A stretch of 64,000 bases of DNA, from assembly GCF_050908995.1 (NCBI RefSeq), contig NC_135128.1, positions 11,437,114-11,501,113 of the forward strand. The letters run 5' to 3'. Below the pieces are notes generated by a model, which was given only the letters and a program-made list of their open reading frames with translations, was not told where the DNA came from and did not search any database. Below, one piece after another: positions 13,901 to 25,440 of this stretch. The position numbers were made by a program, and so were the translations under genes. Positions within the stretch are counted from its first letter, which is position 1, and every line of letters starts with the position of its first letter. The stretch is from Andrena cerasifolii. Taxonomy: Eukaryota; Arthropoda; Insecta; Hymenoptera; Andrenidae.

Positions 13901-16267
13901 GGTGTCCAAGGTTTGATTAAGCATCTGATTAAGAGCGACATAAGGGTATCGCACGTTCCAAATTAATCCGAGTGTACGCGCGACTAAACACTGCCATGTG
14001 TACAAACATTGACAGCCGGTCACACACTTGCTACATAGTTGAGCTGGAGGGGTGCATCGCGCTCTCAAATCAACTGTAGGGAAAAATATGATAAACCGCC
14101 CAATATTCTGTGTTAACGCTTCGAGCATACCAATCGTTAGCTTCTTGGATTCGAGGCAATAGCGGATCCATATAGGTAACCAGGGAACAATTTTATTTTT
14201 AACGTACGAGCTGACACTCCTCTACGTAGCTACCCCTGTATGTATTCATTATTATTGTAGCACGATCGCGTAGGAGCATAGCCGTTGTTCGAAGAATCGA
14301 GAGCACGCCGACACCGTAACTTCTCGATGCTGATAAAAGTCTCTGGTAACGGACGAGACTATACTTTACCACGATTTATGCCTGTAGAGTGTGCGAGTGT
14401 AGAGTCATAAGGGGAGAGATTCGCATGCGACCAAGAGTCGTTCGTAGGACTAATCGTTAGGGCGGCCACCCTAGTCCTCTTTACCCTCGTTTCCAGCCCT
14501 AAATCATACTGCAGCAACCCATAGGGATTTTCACTGGCGATAATTGCATTAGCATTCGATGATTTTTATCGGTTCCACGATTGGCATTACCAACCTGTGT
14601 GTATAATGCGAGACAGGATTATCAATAGAGTTAACGATAACGATTCCTTCCAATAGGTAGGTATCTTTCTAACGTTCGCCACCCCGAAGGCGAGTCACTC
14701 CCGCATTCGACGGTACATATTCCGCATAGGTACCTGCGTGTAGCTGGATAATTATGTAGCTTCCGTGCAAGCAGCCTGGTTAATAGTGCGCTTTTGTCTA
14801 CTTAAAGGTTGCGCTGCCCAGCACGCTCTTCTTGGGAAAACCAGAAGACCAAGGACCGCTTTCACGTCGCAGCAGCTCCTTGAGTTGGAGAAACAATTTA
14901 GGCAGAACAAATACCTTAGCAGACCGAAGAGGTTCGAAGTGGCCACTTCGCTGATGCTGACGGAAACGCAGGTAAAATTTTTACCTATTAATTACCTGCG
15001 TACAATGTGCATAGGGTGCGCACCACCCTCTTTAACGAAAGAGAAGTTTGTTGTCACGCGGCCGCGGGAGGCGGCGAGAAATGGCGAGGAATGGCGAGAA
15101 ATCACGAGGTCGAGGTCGCTGGAAAGGAAATTGTATCGAGCGAATTCCATGGAACCGTCCAGAATCTTGCTCTTTCGTCAGGTCGAATGCGAGCGAGCGA
15201 ATTTCTCGCGCAGTTGAACAACTTAAACATAACTTTGAAGCTTACGTGTTCTGACGGATCGCTTGGCAAATAGAGACGAAAGTCTGAGTTATAGCAGGCT
15301 GAGTCCCTGATTTGTTTCGATATTTAACCGATTCTACTTGGAGTTTGTAGGTACCTTTCGAATATCCAGACGCGCGTCGCGCCGTGTTAAGCACCGCCTT
15401 GCGCTATCCCGTTTCTTCGGCTTCTCCTTCGTCTTGTTCGCTTTGTAGTATCGACGATCAACAACGATCCAGCGCACCTACAGTAAAACGTTGCTCGTGT
15501 TCCGAATAGCTGGTAACTGGTAGTTTGACGTCGTCGCGGACGGGTAGAAACATGGTGCGATGCGGTTTCCTTTGTGCCTACTCGGTTGTTTCGGTATTTC
15601 ATATACACCTGCATATACCTATCTATGTGGGTACGTATCTTTTATCGCGAAAAGAAGATGCGTTCCGAAGGGGGAGGATGTAATCGGGTCGGGAGCGTGG
15701 CGGGTTGGTTCAACCGTATGATATGTTGCCTGAGAGATTTACATCGCTTTCTTACGGGATTGGGATTGGGGGAAGGAAGACCGAGTCTGTAGCGATTTGA
15801 AAGGTTGTGTCGCGTGATATTCGCGTGACTGGCTAGAATGTTTGAATTCTCATAGTTATTCGGCGCCGCGGGTTATTTGTTATAAGAAATCGTGTATAGA
15901 GAAAGAGCGAGTGTATCTACCGTCGCGACTACGCAGGTATTCGTGGAAGGGTGACTCTCATTCGTTGCCATTGATAGCAGGTGATAAATGTATTCTGGTG
16001 GATGATCAGTCTGTTTGGGTTCAGGTGAAAATCTGGTTTCAAAATCGGCGGATGAAGTGGAAGAGAAGTAAGAAGGCACAGCAAGAGGCACGCACGAATA
16101 GTAAAGTCGAGGAGGGAGGGAATGCGAGAAGCGTCGAAAGGGAGGCCGCAGGCGATCCGAGTAGAAATTCACCGAGTCCGCAGGAAGATGGGAAAGTGTC
16201 GTTGCAAGAGCCGCAACGAAGCACGGCCGAACTCCAAGAACCGCTTTATCGGCCTTACGTGGTATAA
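3736..16267 (+). CDS. exex: Homeodomain transcription factor, Exex/MNX1 (HB9) family
   Basis: Coding exons are 3736-5314, 14808-14971 and 16025-16267 (661 aa). All joins use GT/AG: G|GTAAGT to TTAAAG|GT in phase 1, and ACGCAG|GTAAAA to GTTCAG|GTG in phase 0. The homeodomain is residues 538-597 (RRPRTAFTSQQLLELE, then VKIWFQNRRMKWKRSKKA with W48, F49, Q50, N51), and the second intron cuts it between positions 44 and 45. The N-terminal part carries an eh1-like repressor motif (FCIDALLG, about residue 175), a glycine-rich tract (about 242-275) and the MNX-type LEWLARTGMLYPRLP segment before the homeodomain. In the family, Exex/HB9 is a nuclear DNA-binding repressor that specifies motor neurons. 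The start is uncertain: in vertebrate MNX1 the eh1 motif is at the N terminus, so an internal Met (about residue 94 or 135) or an upstream exon is possible. Confidence 0.9.
4455..4600 (+). repeat. GGN-repeat encoding polyglycine in exex
   Basis: Imperfect GGA/GGT/GGC trinucleotide expansion in exon 1 gives a glycine-rich, probably disordered linker at residues about 242-275. The open frames on the complementary strand (Ser/Thr and Leu/His rich) are by-products of this repeat. Confidence 0.85.
6391..7339. mobile_element. MITE-like element with about 29-bp terminal inverted repeats
   Basis: The left end TAGGGTAATTGCGGGAGAGA matches the reverse complement of the right end (TCTCCCACGATTACCCTA) with few mismatches over about 29 bp. 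Subterminal GCCGCAC/GTGCGGC motifs recur at both ends. The interior is AT-rich with no transposase frame. A TA target duplication is possible because both ends read TA next to GGGTAAT. The superfamily is not assigned. Confidence 0.7.
7965..7993 (+). repeat. (CT)n dinucleotide repeat
   Basis: About 14 CT units inside exex intron 1. Confidence 0.9.
11002..11427. repeat. Fold-back element with about 155-bp arms
   Basis: Bases 11002-11155 and 11272-11427 are reverse complements with scattered mismatches; shared blocks include TCCTCCTGATTA and GCAATTTTTGTTTGCTGC. The loop is about 115 bp. There is no coding capacity. It lies in exex intron 1. Confidence 0.8.
12732..12775 (+). repeat. 9-bp tandem repeat AGGAGAGAT x about 5
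   Basis: Nearly perfect AGGAGAGAT units within exex intron 1. Confidence 0.9.
13333..13414. repeat. Perfect hairpin, 28-bp arms and 26-nt loop
   Basis: Bases 13333-13360 are the exact reverse complement of 13387-13414 (arm core TTATCGGCGCACCGGTTCG). The loop is 13361-13386. The whole unit is 82 nt. It could be a young MITE remnant or a structured RNA; nothing else identifies it. Confidence 0.85.
14972..16024 (+). other. exex intron 2
   Basis: Donor ACGCAG|GTAAAA, acceptor GTTCAG|GTG. The intron separates homeodomain helices 1-2 from recognition helix 3, the position where many homeobox genes are split. No other feature is recognised. Confidence 0.85.
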
Positions 16268-17055
16268 AGCCGATCGAAACAGCTGACCAAAACAGTCCCA
16301 ATACCGAGTTGCGCGTAATTTCTGCCCAACAACGACTCGTCGTGTTTTAATGTTTGATAAATCTATGCAATAACGCGTGAACCCTGATCCGTATGAAGGT
16401 TAAAGACCTCCATGACATAGAGAATGCGTGGAAGGGATTAAAGGTCAGGATGATTGATTAGACTGAAAACAAATGGAAATTTGGATCACGTGCATGTATA
16501 TAAATACCTACATAAGTACTTACTCCGCATACCGGTGTAACGTATACTTATTGCGAAACTTATATGTAAATATAGGGAACAAAACGATATAAGTAATTGG
16601 CGAGTGTACGATCGCTACGATCGCAATATGTACCTATTAGACGTCATTCCTGGGAAAATTCAAAGGATCATCGTTTATGGGTCTGCTCCTCCAACTATCT
16701 TCAGATGTTTCCTCTCACGTCAGACTGTCACGTGCCCGTGCATTGCGTTTCCATTTCGTGATTTACCAAGTACGATTTACAATTACATTTACATTTACGG
16801 GGAAGGGGGAGAGACGATACGTACGCGGAGTCGCAAAAATTGTATAGAAGCAAATGAAAGGTGAGAGAAGCGCTATCTTTATGATTATAACTTCATTCTA
16901 ACGTTGCTCTAGACAGTCTAGACCCACTTAAATCGAAGATACCTACCTATTTATGATAAACGATACGTAACTGTAAATACTATATTCGTGTACGTCCAAG
17001 GTAGAGAGTGTGATGCGAAGGAAACGTCATATATTATGTCGCAACAAGTTCCTAA

Positions 17056-17061
17056 AATAAA
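17056..17061 (+). terminator. Candidate exex poly(A) signal AATAAA
   Basis: An AATAAA hexamer about 790 bp downstream of the exex stop codon, a plausible 3' UTR length. It is not confirmed by transcript data. Confidence 0.4.
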
Positions 17062-19081
17062 TTATTGATAACGGAAGAAACCTGTGACTCTGTTTTCTCT
17101 CTTATGTTTGAAATGCTGCTGAGCGTTCAGTTGGACGCGAGGAAATCATCATCAGCGGTCATTAAATCTCATCGCCTTAATCGTAAGTAAGTATACAGAT
17201 TTGCGCTGTTCGCAGACACGAGCCTTTGTCCCTGGGAGAAATTTCTCAGCATCGCCTATTTAGGTAGGTACCTAGCTATAGCGAAGGAGACGCGATCATA
17301 AGCCTTCTCATCGGTTACCGTAAGCACGCAAGCAGTATCATCAGTATTTATGATATGCTAATTCCCCGTTACAAATTCCACGATGTTTCGCGGATGACTG
17401 CTTCTACTAGCTACAGCCAGTGAGAGCCACCCGTTTGGAAGATCAGTCGTCAGTGAAGGAATGGAAAGGAAAGAGGGACGAAAAATTGTATTCTGTGAAT
17501 ACGAGTGGATCGGTCGAAACGTTCGGTTGGTTCGCCCAGCAAGCCGAGTAGGTAGGTAGGAATAGGTACCGACGATAGATATAGCCATTCATCTGACGAG
17601 ATTCCTTAAAATCTGAGATAGATTTAATTGACGTTTCGTTGGTACCTTTACCTGCCTATAAAAGATTGGGTACGATTTGTGGGATGTAAAATTCTACAAA
17701 CGGTAACTTGTACCTATATGTACACCTACCTACCTACCGAAAATTGGTGCACTGATTTTCGGAGGAAAGATTTGAATGGAAGAAGAATATCTTGACGAAG
17801 CATTACAAAGATTCAGTGGTTGTCGAGATGTGCAGGCAACCATAAGGACGAACGCAATAGGTGTTTTGGGCTTGTGGCTTCGTGCCAGGACATTCGCGAG
17901 TTTGCTTCGCCGAACCCTCCGTTCTCTCGCGAATAGGCACGCCCAAGTAAAAAAAAAAAAAGAATGGAAATGAAAGAGAGTAGAAGGTGTAGGGATAGTT
18001 CGTGCTTCGTTAAAGGATTGTAAAAAAGGAAAACCTTTACTTTAGACACTGTTTCCCTGCCGGCTGTTTTCCTCGGTTTCGTTTTCTATTCGCAAAACAC
18101 CGACGCAGGTAGACCGACGATGTAGTGTTTCCACAACTATTCTGCGGAAATCTACATACACGTGTCATGCACCTAGTTATTGTTAGGTACAGCGAGGAAA
18201 GGCGTTGACTCTCGCCAGTCGATTCGCCTCGTATCTGCAATTACCTACACGATTTCGTAGCGTAGCAACACCTGATCACATTAGAGAGCTAGAGGACGTA
18301 GACTAGACGGCGAAAATCTTGCTCGATGCAAGTTGAACAGTGCGGTGGTCGTGCGGTGGTCGTGTGGTGTTGAGCAGAGTTGACTAGAGAGGGTGGCGCA
18401 AGAGCAGAGCGTGCAGACGAACGCAGAGGCGGGGCACTCATGTTTATATGCATTGTATTGCTAAAACCCTTTTAACCGAATTACATTTAGCGATTCTAGT
18501 GCCGCTTTCCCGACTCTCCTTCCACGGGTCTACCACCGACCGCCACCGCCTCCGCCTCCGCCTGCGCCACCGCTGCCATTGCTGCCATCACTGCCATCGC
18601 CACCGCCCCTCGCGTGCTTTCCACTCCCAAACTTCGATTCTCCGCTTCGTCCTTTCCCTCTGTGTGACGCGTGCCCGTTAGCGCGACGGGTACTGTTCTC
18701 CTACTCACTACTGCAACCTCGCAAACGAGAAAGCGGAGGCAGCTATATAGATACTATAGGCAGTAGTGGTGTGTGTAGCCGTGGTGGGGTTGGAAAACCG
18801 ATGGGGCCGGATTCCGAGGCTTGGAACAGCATCCCTGAATTCTTGATTCCCTTGGTAAACAAGTGCTTAGGTGATTCACTGCTTGTTCTCTCCTATCGGC
18901 CGTCGTTTGTTTCTAGACGCCATTGCGTTCTACGATTCTATCTCGTTTTCCGGTCTAATGACTTTCCGAGCCTAAGGGAGGCTGAGCTTGCTCCGAACCT
19001 CTCACCCCCATTTTTATTTACCCTTTGTCCCCTCTCCTCTACGCTCGCCAATCTCGCTCTCCCTCACTCTCTTGCTCCTTT

Positions 19082-19458
19082 CTTCCTTTCCTCCTTTCCT
19101 CCTTTCCTCCTTTCCTCCTTTCCTCCTTTCTTGCATTCCTCCTTTCCTCCTTTCCTCCTTTCCTCCTTTCCTCCTTTCCTCCTTTCCTCCTTTCCTCCTT
19201 TCCTCCTTTCCTGCTTTCCTCCTTTCCTCCTTTCCTCCTTTCTTCCTTTCCTCCTTTCCTCCTTTCCTCCTTTCCTCCTTTCCTCCTTTCCTCCTTTCCT
19301 CCTTTCCTCCTTTCCTGCTTTCCTCCTTTCCTCCTTTCCTCCTTTCTTGCATTCCTCCTTTCCTCCTTTCCTCCTTTACTCCTTTACTCCTTTACTCCTT
19401 TACTCCTTTCCTCCTTTCCTCCTTTCCTCCTTTCCTCCTTTTCTCCTTTCCTCCTTTA
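19082..19458 (+). repeat. (TTTCCTCC)n octamer minisatellite
   Basis: About 47 tandem copies of an 8-bp polypyrimidine unit with rare variants (TTTCCTGC, TTTCTTCC, TTTACTCC, and a TTTCTTGCA variant that recurs). The strand bias is complete, so H-DNA or triplex formation is possible. Confidence 0.95.
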
Positions 19459-20847
19459 CCAGTTTAGCGTACGAGCTAACTTCCACGCGAAACCTATCAA
19501 ATATTTGCGAAAAACCGTTATTATTTTTTTCAACCCTCTGTAAAATTTTTAGCGGCGGTTGGACCGATGGGGACTTTTGACATATTGTTTAAAACGGCTA
19601 AATAAAGGCCCACACCAAAATTTAGCTTGGTGGGAATTATTCCGTAGATTGGGCAGATTTCCGTCTAATTTCACTGGACTACAACGATAAAACTGTGCTA
19701 AGCACGTTTGGCGCTGACGAGGTGTGGGATAAGTGATGATTATTTTAGTAGCTTCCGTGCATTATTAACGAATCGATGGTTCAGAGGTCACCTATAACTC
19801 TGGCAAATTCCCGGCTAATGGTCATTATAGGTAGGTAGTACCTAGGTACATATACCTAGTAATCGATGCCAGTTAACAATCAAGTATGTGCCAAACAAAC
19901 AAAATAAAGAATGATGGAATGCTCGCGAGAACAATGCCCGGAAGTTGGATATCCGAGACTTGTCTCATCCCCGTGTCTCACGGCGCATTCCATCATTAAC
20001 GCTAACAACGTTGGCCCGGGGCTACAAGAGGGACCTCACCCTTCGACGAGCTAACCTCTAGATATACCTACACGCGCTCGCTCTCAAACACGTGCACGAA
20101 TGAACAGGAATAGAGAGTGTACCTATATAGGTAGGGGTACACACTCCCCGGCTGAAACTCGGTTTCTCCTTGGAACAAGGGGGGATAATAAGATCTACGA
20201 CAATCAACTCGGAGGACGACGTTTGGAGAACACCGCGATTCGACCTATCGGACGAGCTTTTAGGCGACGTCCGCCACGTTATGTCCACATCTCTCTTCAC
20301 CGCGCGCGTCTCCTCTCACCTACTTTATATATCTGCCTGCTGTCCTGCTGCTAGGTCCGTCATCTATCGTATTTAGGTACATACCCGTATGGCGTCATTA
20401 GGTCTACTCTTCTCTTTGTCAGTTTACCCTCTGTTATTCGCTGTTTCCTGAGATGAAAGAATTCTCCTTACTTCAATGTATCAATCTGTATCACGCTTTA
20501 TATTGTATTAACCGTTAAAGCAGCAACGCGTTAATTGGTGATTGCAAAATGGAGCAATAAAGGGGGATAAGAGACAACCGTAGCAATAAAGAAGATAAAA
20601 ATGAAATATTGTACTAGCGAACGAGCAAGTGTTAGGAAAGGTTAGTGCATTCCAGGCGAGAGGCGTAAGTAAGTAGTTTGGTGGGAAACTAGAAGGAGCT
20701 AACCACATCGTAATCAACGTAAAATGGCGTCGGAAACAGGGAACGGAGAACGGAAGAGCCTCCTGAGGTCGTGCCGCCATTGTACATCACACTCACCCTT
20801 GCTCTTACCCTCACTCCATCCTCACCACCCTTACCTTCGCCCTTACC

Positions 20848-20893
20848 CTCATGCTCATGCTCATCCTCATCCTCATCCTCATCCTCATCCTCA
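20848..20893 (+). repeat. (CTCATC)n hexamer repeat
   Basis: Tandem CTCATS hexamers following a CTTACC-rich pyrimidine stretch. Confidence 0.9.
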
Positions 20894-21710
20894 CCTTCGC
20901 TGTCCTATGATACGTGATATACAACTTTTTGGGGGAGGCATAGCAGAAGAAATTGAGGTTGTTTGCCAATGATAGAAGAAGAACGTAAAAAATATACATT
21001 CTCAGCAGTATCGCATTATTAATTAATTGTTATGAATTACATGGGAAGTAAATACCTTTTTCTTGGTATTTTAACACACACGGTATTTTAATACACAAAA
21101 ACGGATTTCTATATATCGAATTTAAAAAATAAAACACTATCTTACTTACCCAGCCGCCGAAGATCAATATTTCATTTATGCGTACAAGTCGTACAACAGT
21201 GGTTTCCAAGTGCGGCAATTGACGTTTAATTTGAAACCCATGGGCCAAGTTGGTTACTGCAATAAATAAAACAACGGGGAATGTGGCGAGTGAAAATTTC
21301 TGCGAAAATCGTTCCTCTTATTGTCTGCTATGTGTAGATGTATGTAGAATGTACTTGTGTCTTCCTCAAAACAATGTAATAATGGATTTGTAAACTGTCA
21401 CTATTGCCGAACAGGATTGTTGAACGTTTCGATGCATGATAGCCGTACTACAGACGAGTTATAAGACAGACTTAACATCTTGTGGGATTTCGTATCACAC
21501 AAACTGAAATATCGACTTTGTGAAAATTCAATTGTTCTGTCACGCACCTGTGTGAAGGAACGGCGACTCTGGGAACTATATTCAATCCAATTAGAGGAGT
21601 CGGTAATGTGAGTAATTAGTAAAAAGTTGATAAGGCCGATAAAGTAAAAAATACTCTTTCTTTTGTGGTACACGAGGGAAGATGCATATCACAGACCAGG
21701 AATAGAGGCG

Positions 21711-22704
21711 AAACTTCCGAAAACCGGTCAAACCCGATTGGGCTGAAATTTTGCAAATAGCTTCATTTTGCATAAAAATAACGTTTGCGAGAAGGATTTT
21801 TGGCGACTCGAAAATTTTTTTTTTACCATTTCAATGTCATTCTCTATCTTACCGACAGAGCGGAGAATCGGATTCAACAGTTATTCAGTGCATTCTCCTT
21901 ATTATTCTCCTGTATATACATATTTAATATCGTTCAATAATGTTTCGAATGGGTCTCTGCCTGACTTCTTCACTCACATCGGTTCGCTACCATGCTTTAC
22001 GCGCCCGCGAGCGGGCGCGCGCCCCCCGCCCCAAACTAACCCAAAACCAATACTAATACCCAGTATCAAGCTGATATCTCTTTCTAAGTTGATCTCTGTT
22101 TTATAGATTTTAGGAGATTAATAAGGAGAATGCACTGAATAACTGTTGAATCCGATTCTCCGCTCTGTCGGTAAGATAGAGAATGACATTGAAATGGTAA
22201 AAAAAAAATTTTCGAGTCGCCAAAAATCCTTCTCGCAAACGTTATTTTTATGCAAAATGAAGCTATTTGCAAAATTTCAGCCCAATCGGGTTTGACCGGT
22301 TTTCGGAAGTATAGCCTCGTTCAATAATGTTGAGAATGCATTGAAGCTTGGCCCCGTGTAAACTCACATCGGTTCGCTACCATGCTTTACGCGCCCGCGA
22401 GCGGGCGCGCGCCCCCCGCCCCAAACTAGCCCAAAACCAATACTAATACCCAGTATCAAGCTGATATCTCTTTCTAAGTTGATCTCTGTTTTATAGATTT
22501 TAGGAGATTAATAAGGAGAATGCACTGAATAACTGTTGAATCCGATTCTCCGCTCTGTCGGTAAGATAGAGAATGACATTGAAATGGTAAAAAAAAAATT
22601 TTCGAGTCGCCAAAAATCCTTCTCGCAAACGTTATTTTTATGCAAAATGAAGCTATTTGCAAAATTTCAGCCCAATCGGGTTTGACCGGTTTTCGGAAGT
22701 ATAG
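21711..22704. repeat. Fold-back element with 200-bp arms, partly duplicated
   Basis: The left arm 21711-21911 is the near-perfect reverse complement of 22111-22309. The loop plus right arm (21972-22314) is then repeated in direct orientation at 22362-22704, an offset of exactly 390 bp with one difference seen by eye. The loop includes a GC palindrome (GCGCCCGCGAGCGGGCGC). No transposase frame is present; identical 62-codon frames at 22084 and 22474 only reflect the duplication. Confidence 0.9.
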
Positions 22705-23581
22705 CCGGAATAGAATAGACCTATCATCTTATAGACTTGGTGTTGCCAGAAGCATCGACGCAGTATAAGATAGACCTATCACCTTATGGGGCTTCGTGTC
22801 ACTACCCAAACTGTGTTACCGACCCATAATTTCAGGACTGAATTCAGCGGCCTCTGTTCCAGAACAGCGACCAACTCAGCAACTACTTTGAAATGTGTCA
22901 TCGCTTCCGCACAGCGAGGTATAGGACAGACCTCACACCAATGTAAATTTTTGTCACAAAAATATATATATATACTACACGTATTGTAATTGTACTCATT
23001 TAATCCTTAATATTGCTAACGATTAGCGTTAGTTGCAACTCATTGGTCCATTGTTCTCGCTGGCGCACCTTATCTGTTTCCTTACAACTTTCGTTTCATC
23101 AAGATTTTTTAGAATTAGTGAAGTGTAAGAACGCGAAAGTAATTGTTGAACTGAGAAATGTGACCAAAATTTGACGAAAATTTGGCTTGAAGGAGAATCA
23201 GAAGAAAAATCTTACCGTTTCTGACAGATTCATGAGACGATATTACGATATCTCCGTCATGCGTGAACCGATTTTATTGAATTTGGTCTTATTCGAAAGC
23301 TTATAAGCGGTTTACATGAGAAAAATGCCTTTAAATTTAGAAAATATAGCAGGCGTAATGAGATATTAATGAAATAAGTTTCAAGTCAGGTTGGAATAGC
23401 CGTGCGACGAGTAAATGATAGCGGTAGCGACAGTCGACATATACAGGGTGTCTTTCATGTACTTGGCGTCGAGATATATTTACATTAGATATATATATAT
23501 GTACCTACGCTACGCCACGCCGACGTTGAAACAAACGTTCGTTTCCTTGATAGTAATGGGAATTTTTTGATTTTGCTCAAG

Positions 23582-25440
23582 ATGAATCAAAAGCATCGGG
23601 ACGCGATAGATTCGTGTTGTGAGGACATTGTGCCTAGAATCAATGTCGTCAAGTTATGGCCAAAATTATTGGAGAATAAAGTATTTAATAGAGACGATGT
23701 AAATGTCCCACGCTGGATGGTAAAGATACTTATATACGTTATTCCTACGTGTAACGATTGTGTAGAATGATAAATTGTATAGACTGATTTGTATAGTTGA
23801 AATTTATTACCGTAGAAAAGCCTTGTCAACGAATCAACCGTACGAGACATCTATTTAACTATAAAAACACGGGGGCCGTTCGCGTTCGATCGTTTCCTTG
23901 CGAGTCTAAGGCAGAGTGGGCATGAGAATTTGGCTGATACTTTAGAGAGAAAGAAAATTGCTGCTTTCCCCCATAATGGAATGCAAACGATTGATAATGA
24001 AAATAATGCCACAAATGATATTGATACAGAAGAAACAAACCTTATTGTGTCCACGGAAGGGTAAAATGCTTCCAATTGATACATTAATTAACTTTCACTT
24101 CTTTTCTAATTATAGCTATTAAACAAATTTTGTATTATCTTTTACAAAAAGGGCACAAGATAATTTCTTCCATAATATGCAGCAGTCTGAGGTACCCCTG
24201 CAGATTCAAGTACGAAAGGCTACAGAATTTTTAGACGGACCTGTTTACGAGAATGTTCAGAAGTATCCAATGCGAAGTAAACCTCGTGGACTGGTCTTAT
24301 TAATTACAAACATAAATTACACATACTCTGACGAACTGCCTAGAAGTTCAGCTGCGCTCGATGAACAGAATCTGAAGCAACTATTTCAACAAATGGGTTT
24401 CCAGGTTATTCCTTATTTGGACCTGACAGGACAGGTACGAATATTTCAACATTTTGTAGCATCGTCAAGGAGGGTAGGAAAGCTTTTAATTGTGATAAAT
24501 TTGTGTTTCCCAAGGAATTAATAGAGAAGGTCAAAGAATTTTCTCAACGCGAAGACTTGCGTAAGGTCGATTCGTGCTTTGTTATCATTAGCAGTCATGG
24601 TACCATAAATGCCCAGTACGAGGTGACAGAAATTGAAGGTGTGGACTATAATGCAGAGAGTAAATTACAGAATTACAAAAGTGTTTTCTGCATGGATATT
24701 TTAGACTATTTTACCACAGAAGCTTGCCCCCATCTTGCGGGAAAACCAAAAGTATTTATGTTCCAATTATGTAGGTAAGTATCACGGAGGAACGCTCGCA
24801 ATCAATGTATTTCCCCCCCAGAGACAGACTAGAAAACTATATGCTGCAACATCTGTTCGCTCTAATCTACAGGGACATTTAATTGCTGTGTCTTTGATAC
24901 CGTTGCAAATGATATTTCGTCCAGTTGGGGTAATTGAAAATAATATCTTTCAGAGGAGAAAAGAAGCAGAAGTCGGTAAAAGAACCACGGCATACAACGG
25001 ATACGTGTAATTTCCATTCGTCCGACGAAATGACCAGTCGTAAGGTGAATGGGAACGAAACAATGAGGAATTACGCGGACATGTTAGTCGCATATGCTAC
25101 CCTTCCAGGGCATGCTGCTTTTCGAGATAAAATAACTGGCAGCTGGTTCTTACAAATTCTATGTGAAGTATTTATGAACTATTCGTACAAAACTCATCTT
25201 CAAGACTTGCTAAGTATGGTGAGGAAATTTGATTAAAATTTCTACCATGTTGGGCCACTGCCATATTGGCACTTATTGTTAGTTATACTGTAGTATTCAT
25301 TGCTCATTAATGTTCTTCAGGTTGACGATCGATTGAAAATACAGAGAACGACGAAGGAAGAATGTCAAACTTTAACGGTAACATTGATAGGGTTTAATCA
25401 ACATTGTTATCTTAACCCTGGTCTTTTTGAAGAAACATAA
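23582..25440 (+). CDS. Dronc: Initiator caspase Dronc (CARD caspase)
   Basis: Six exons: 23582-23719, 23816-24060, 24152-24434, 24515-24774, 24954-25218 and 25321-25440 (436 aa), all GT/AG and in frame. An N-terminal CARD spans about residues 1-100, crossing intron 1 (IYLTIKTRGP-type helix followed by SLRQSGHENLADTLE). The p20 part has the substrate-pocket region (PRSSAALDEQNLKQLF), catalytic His250 in ISSHG and catalytic Cys308 in QLCRG. The p10 part begins near YADMLVAYATLPGHAAFRD and ends GFNQHCYLNPGLFEET. Dronc is the apical caspase recruited by Dark/Apaf-1 through its CARD; it cleaves effector caspases in the cytosol. The pentapeptide differs from the canonical QACRG. Asp-containing linker residues about 320-335 could be autoprocessing sites. 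The next gene, PSME3, converges on it. Confidence 0.93.

Larger units (their letters stand above)
5315..14807 (+). other. exex intron 1 (9.5 kb)
   Basis: The donor is GTAAGT after codon 526 and the acceptor is CTTAAAG before the homeodomain exon. No coding gene is recognised inside. It contains a TIR element (6391-7339), a (CT)n run, a fold-back (11002-11427), a 9-bp tandem repeat and a perfect 28-bp hairpin (13333-13414), plus AT-rich repeat-like DNA at about 10400-12560. A long first intron is usual for developmental homeobox genes and is a likely place for enhancers; I cannot point to individual ones. Confidence 0.8.
16268..23581. other. Intergenic exex-Dronc region
   Basis: The first 0.8 kb is probably the exex 3' UTR. 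The rest holds no recognisable gene. It contains GC-rich trinucleotide DNA (18540-18610), the (TTTCCTCC)n tract, a (CTCATC)n run and the duplicated fold-back element at 21.7-22.7 kb. Diverged copies of an AGTATAAGATAGACCTATC-like segment lie on both sides of that element (about 21455-21510 and 22763-22815). Long open frames at 18.6-19.6 kb are low-complexity artefacts of the repeat. Confidence 0.65.

Noticed and set aside
18579..19580. 333-codon plus-strand frame
   Set aside because: It is almost entirely FPPFLLSS repeats created by the TTTCCTCC minisatellite; all frames on both strands are open there.
22084..22662. Two identical 62-codon minus-strand frames
   Set aside because: They are the duplicated arm of the fold-back element, not paralogous genes.
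23430..23475. ACAGGGTGTC motif upstream of Dronc as a retroelement end
   Set aside because: This short word is common at insect repeat ends, but no partner repeat or coding region was found nearby.
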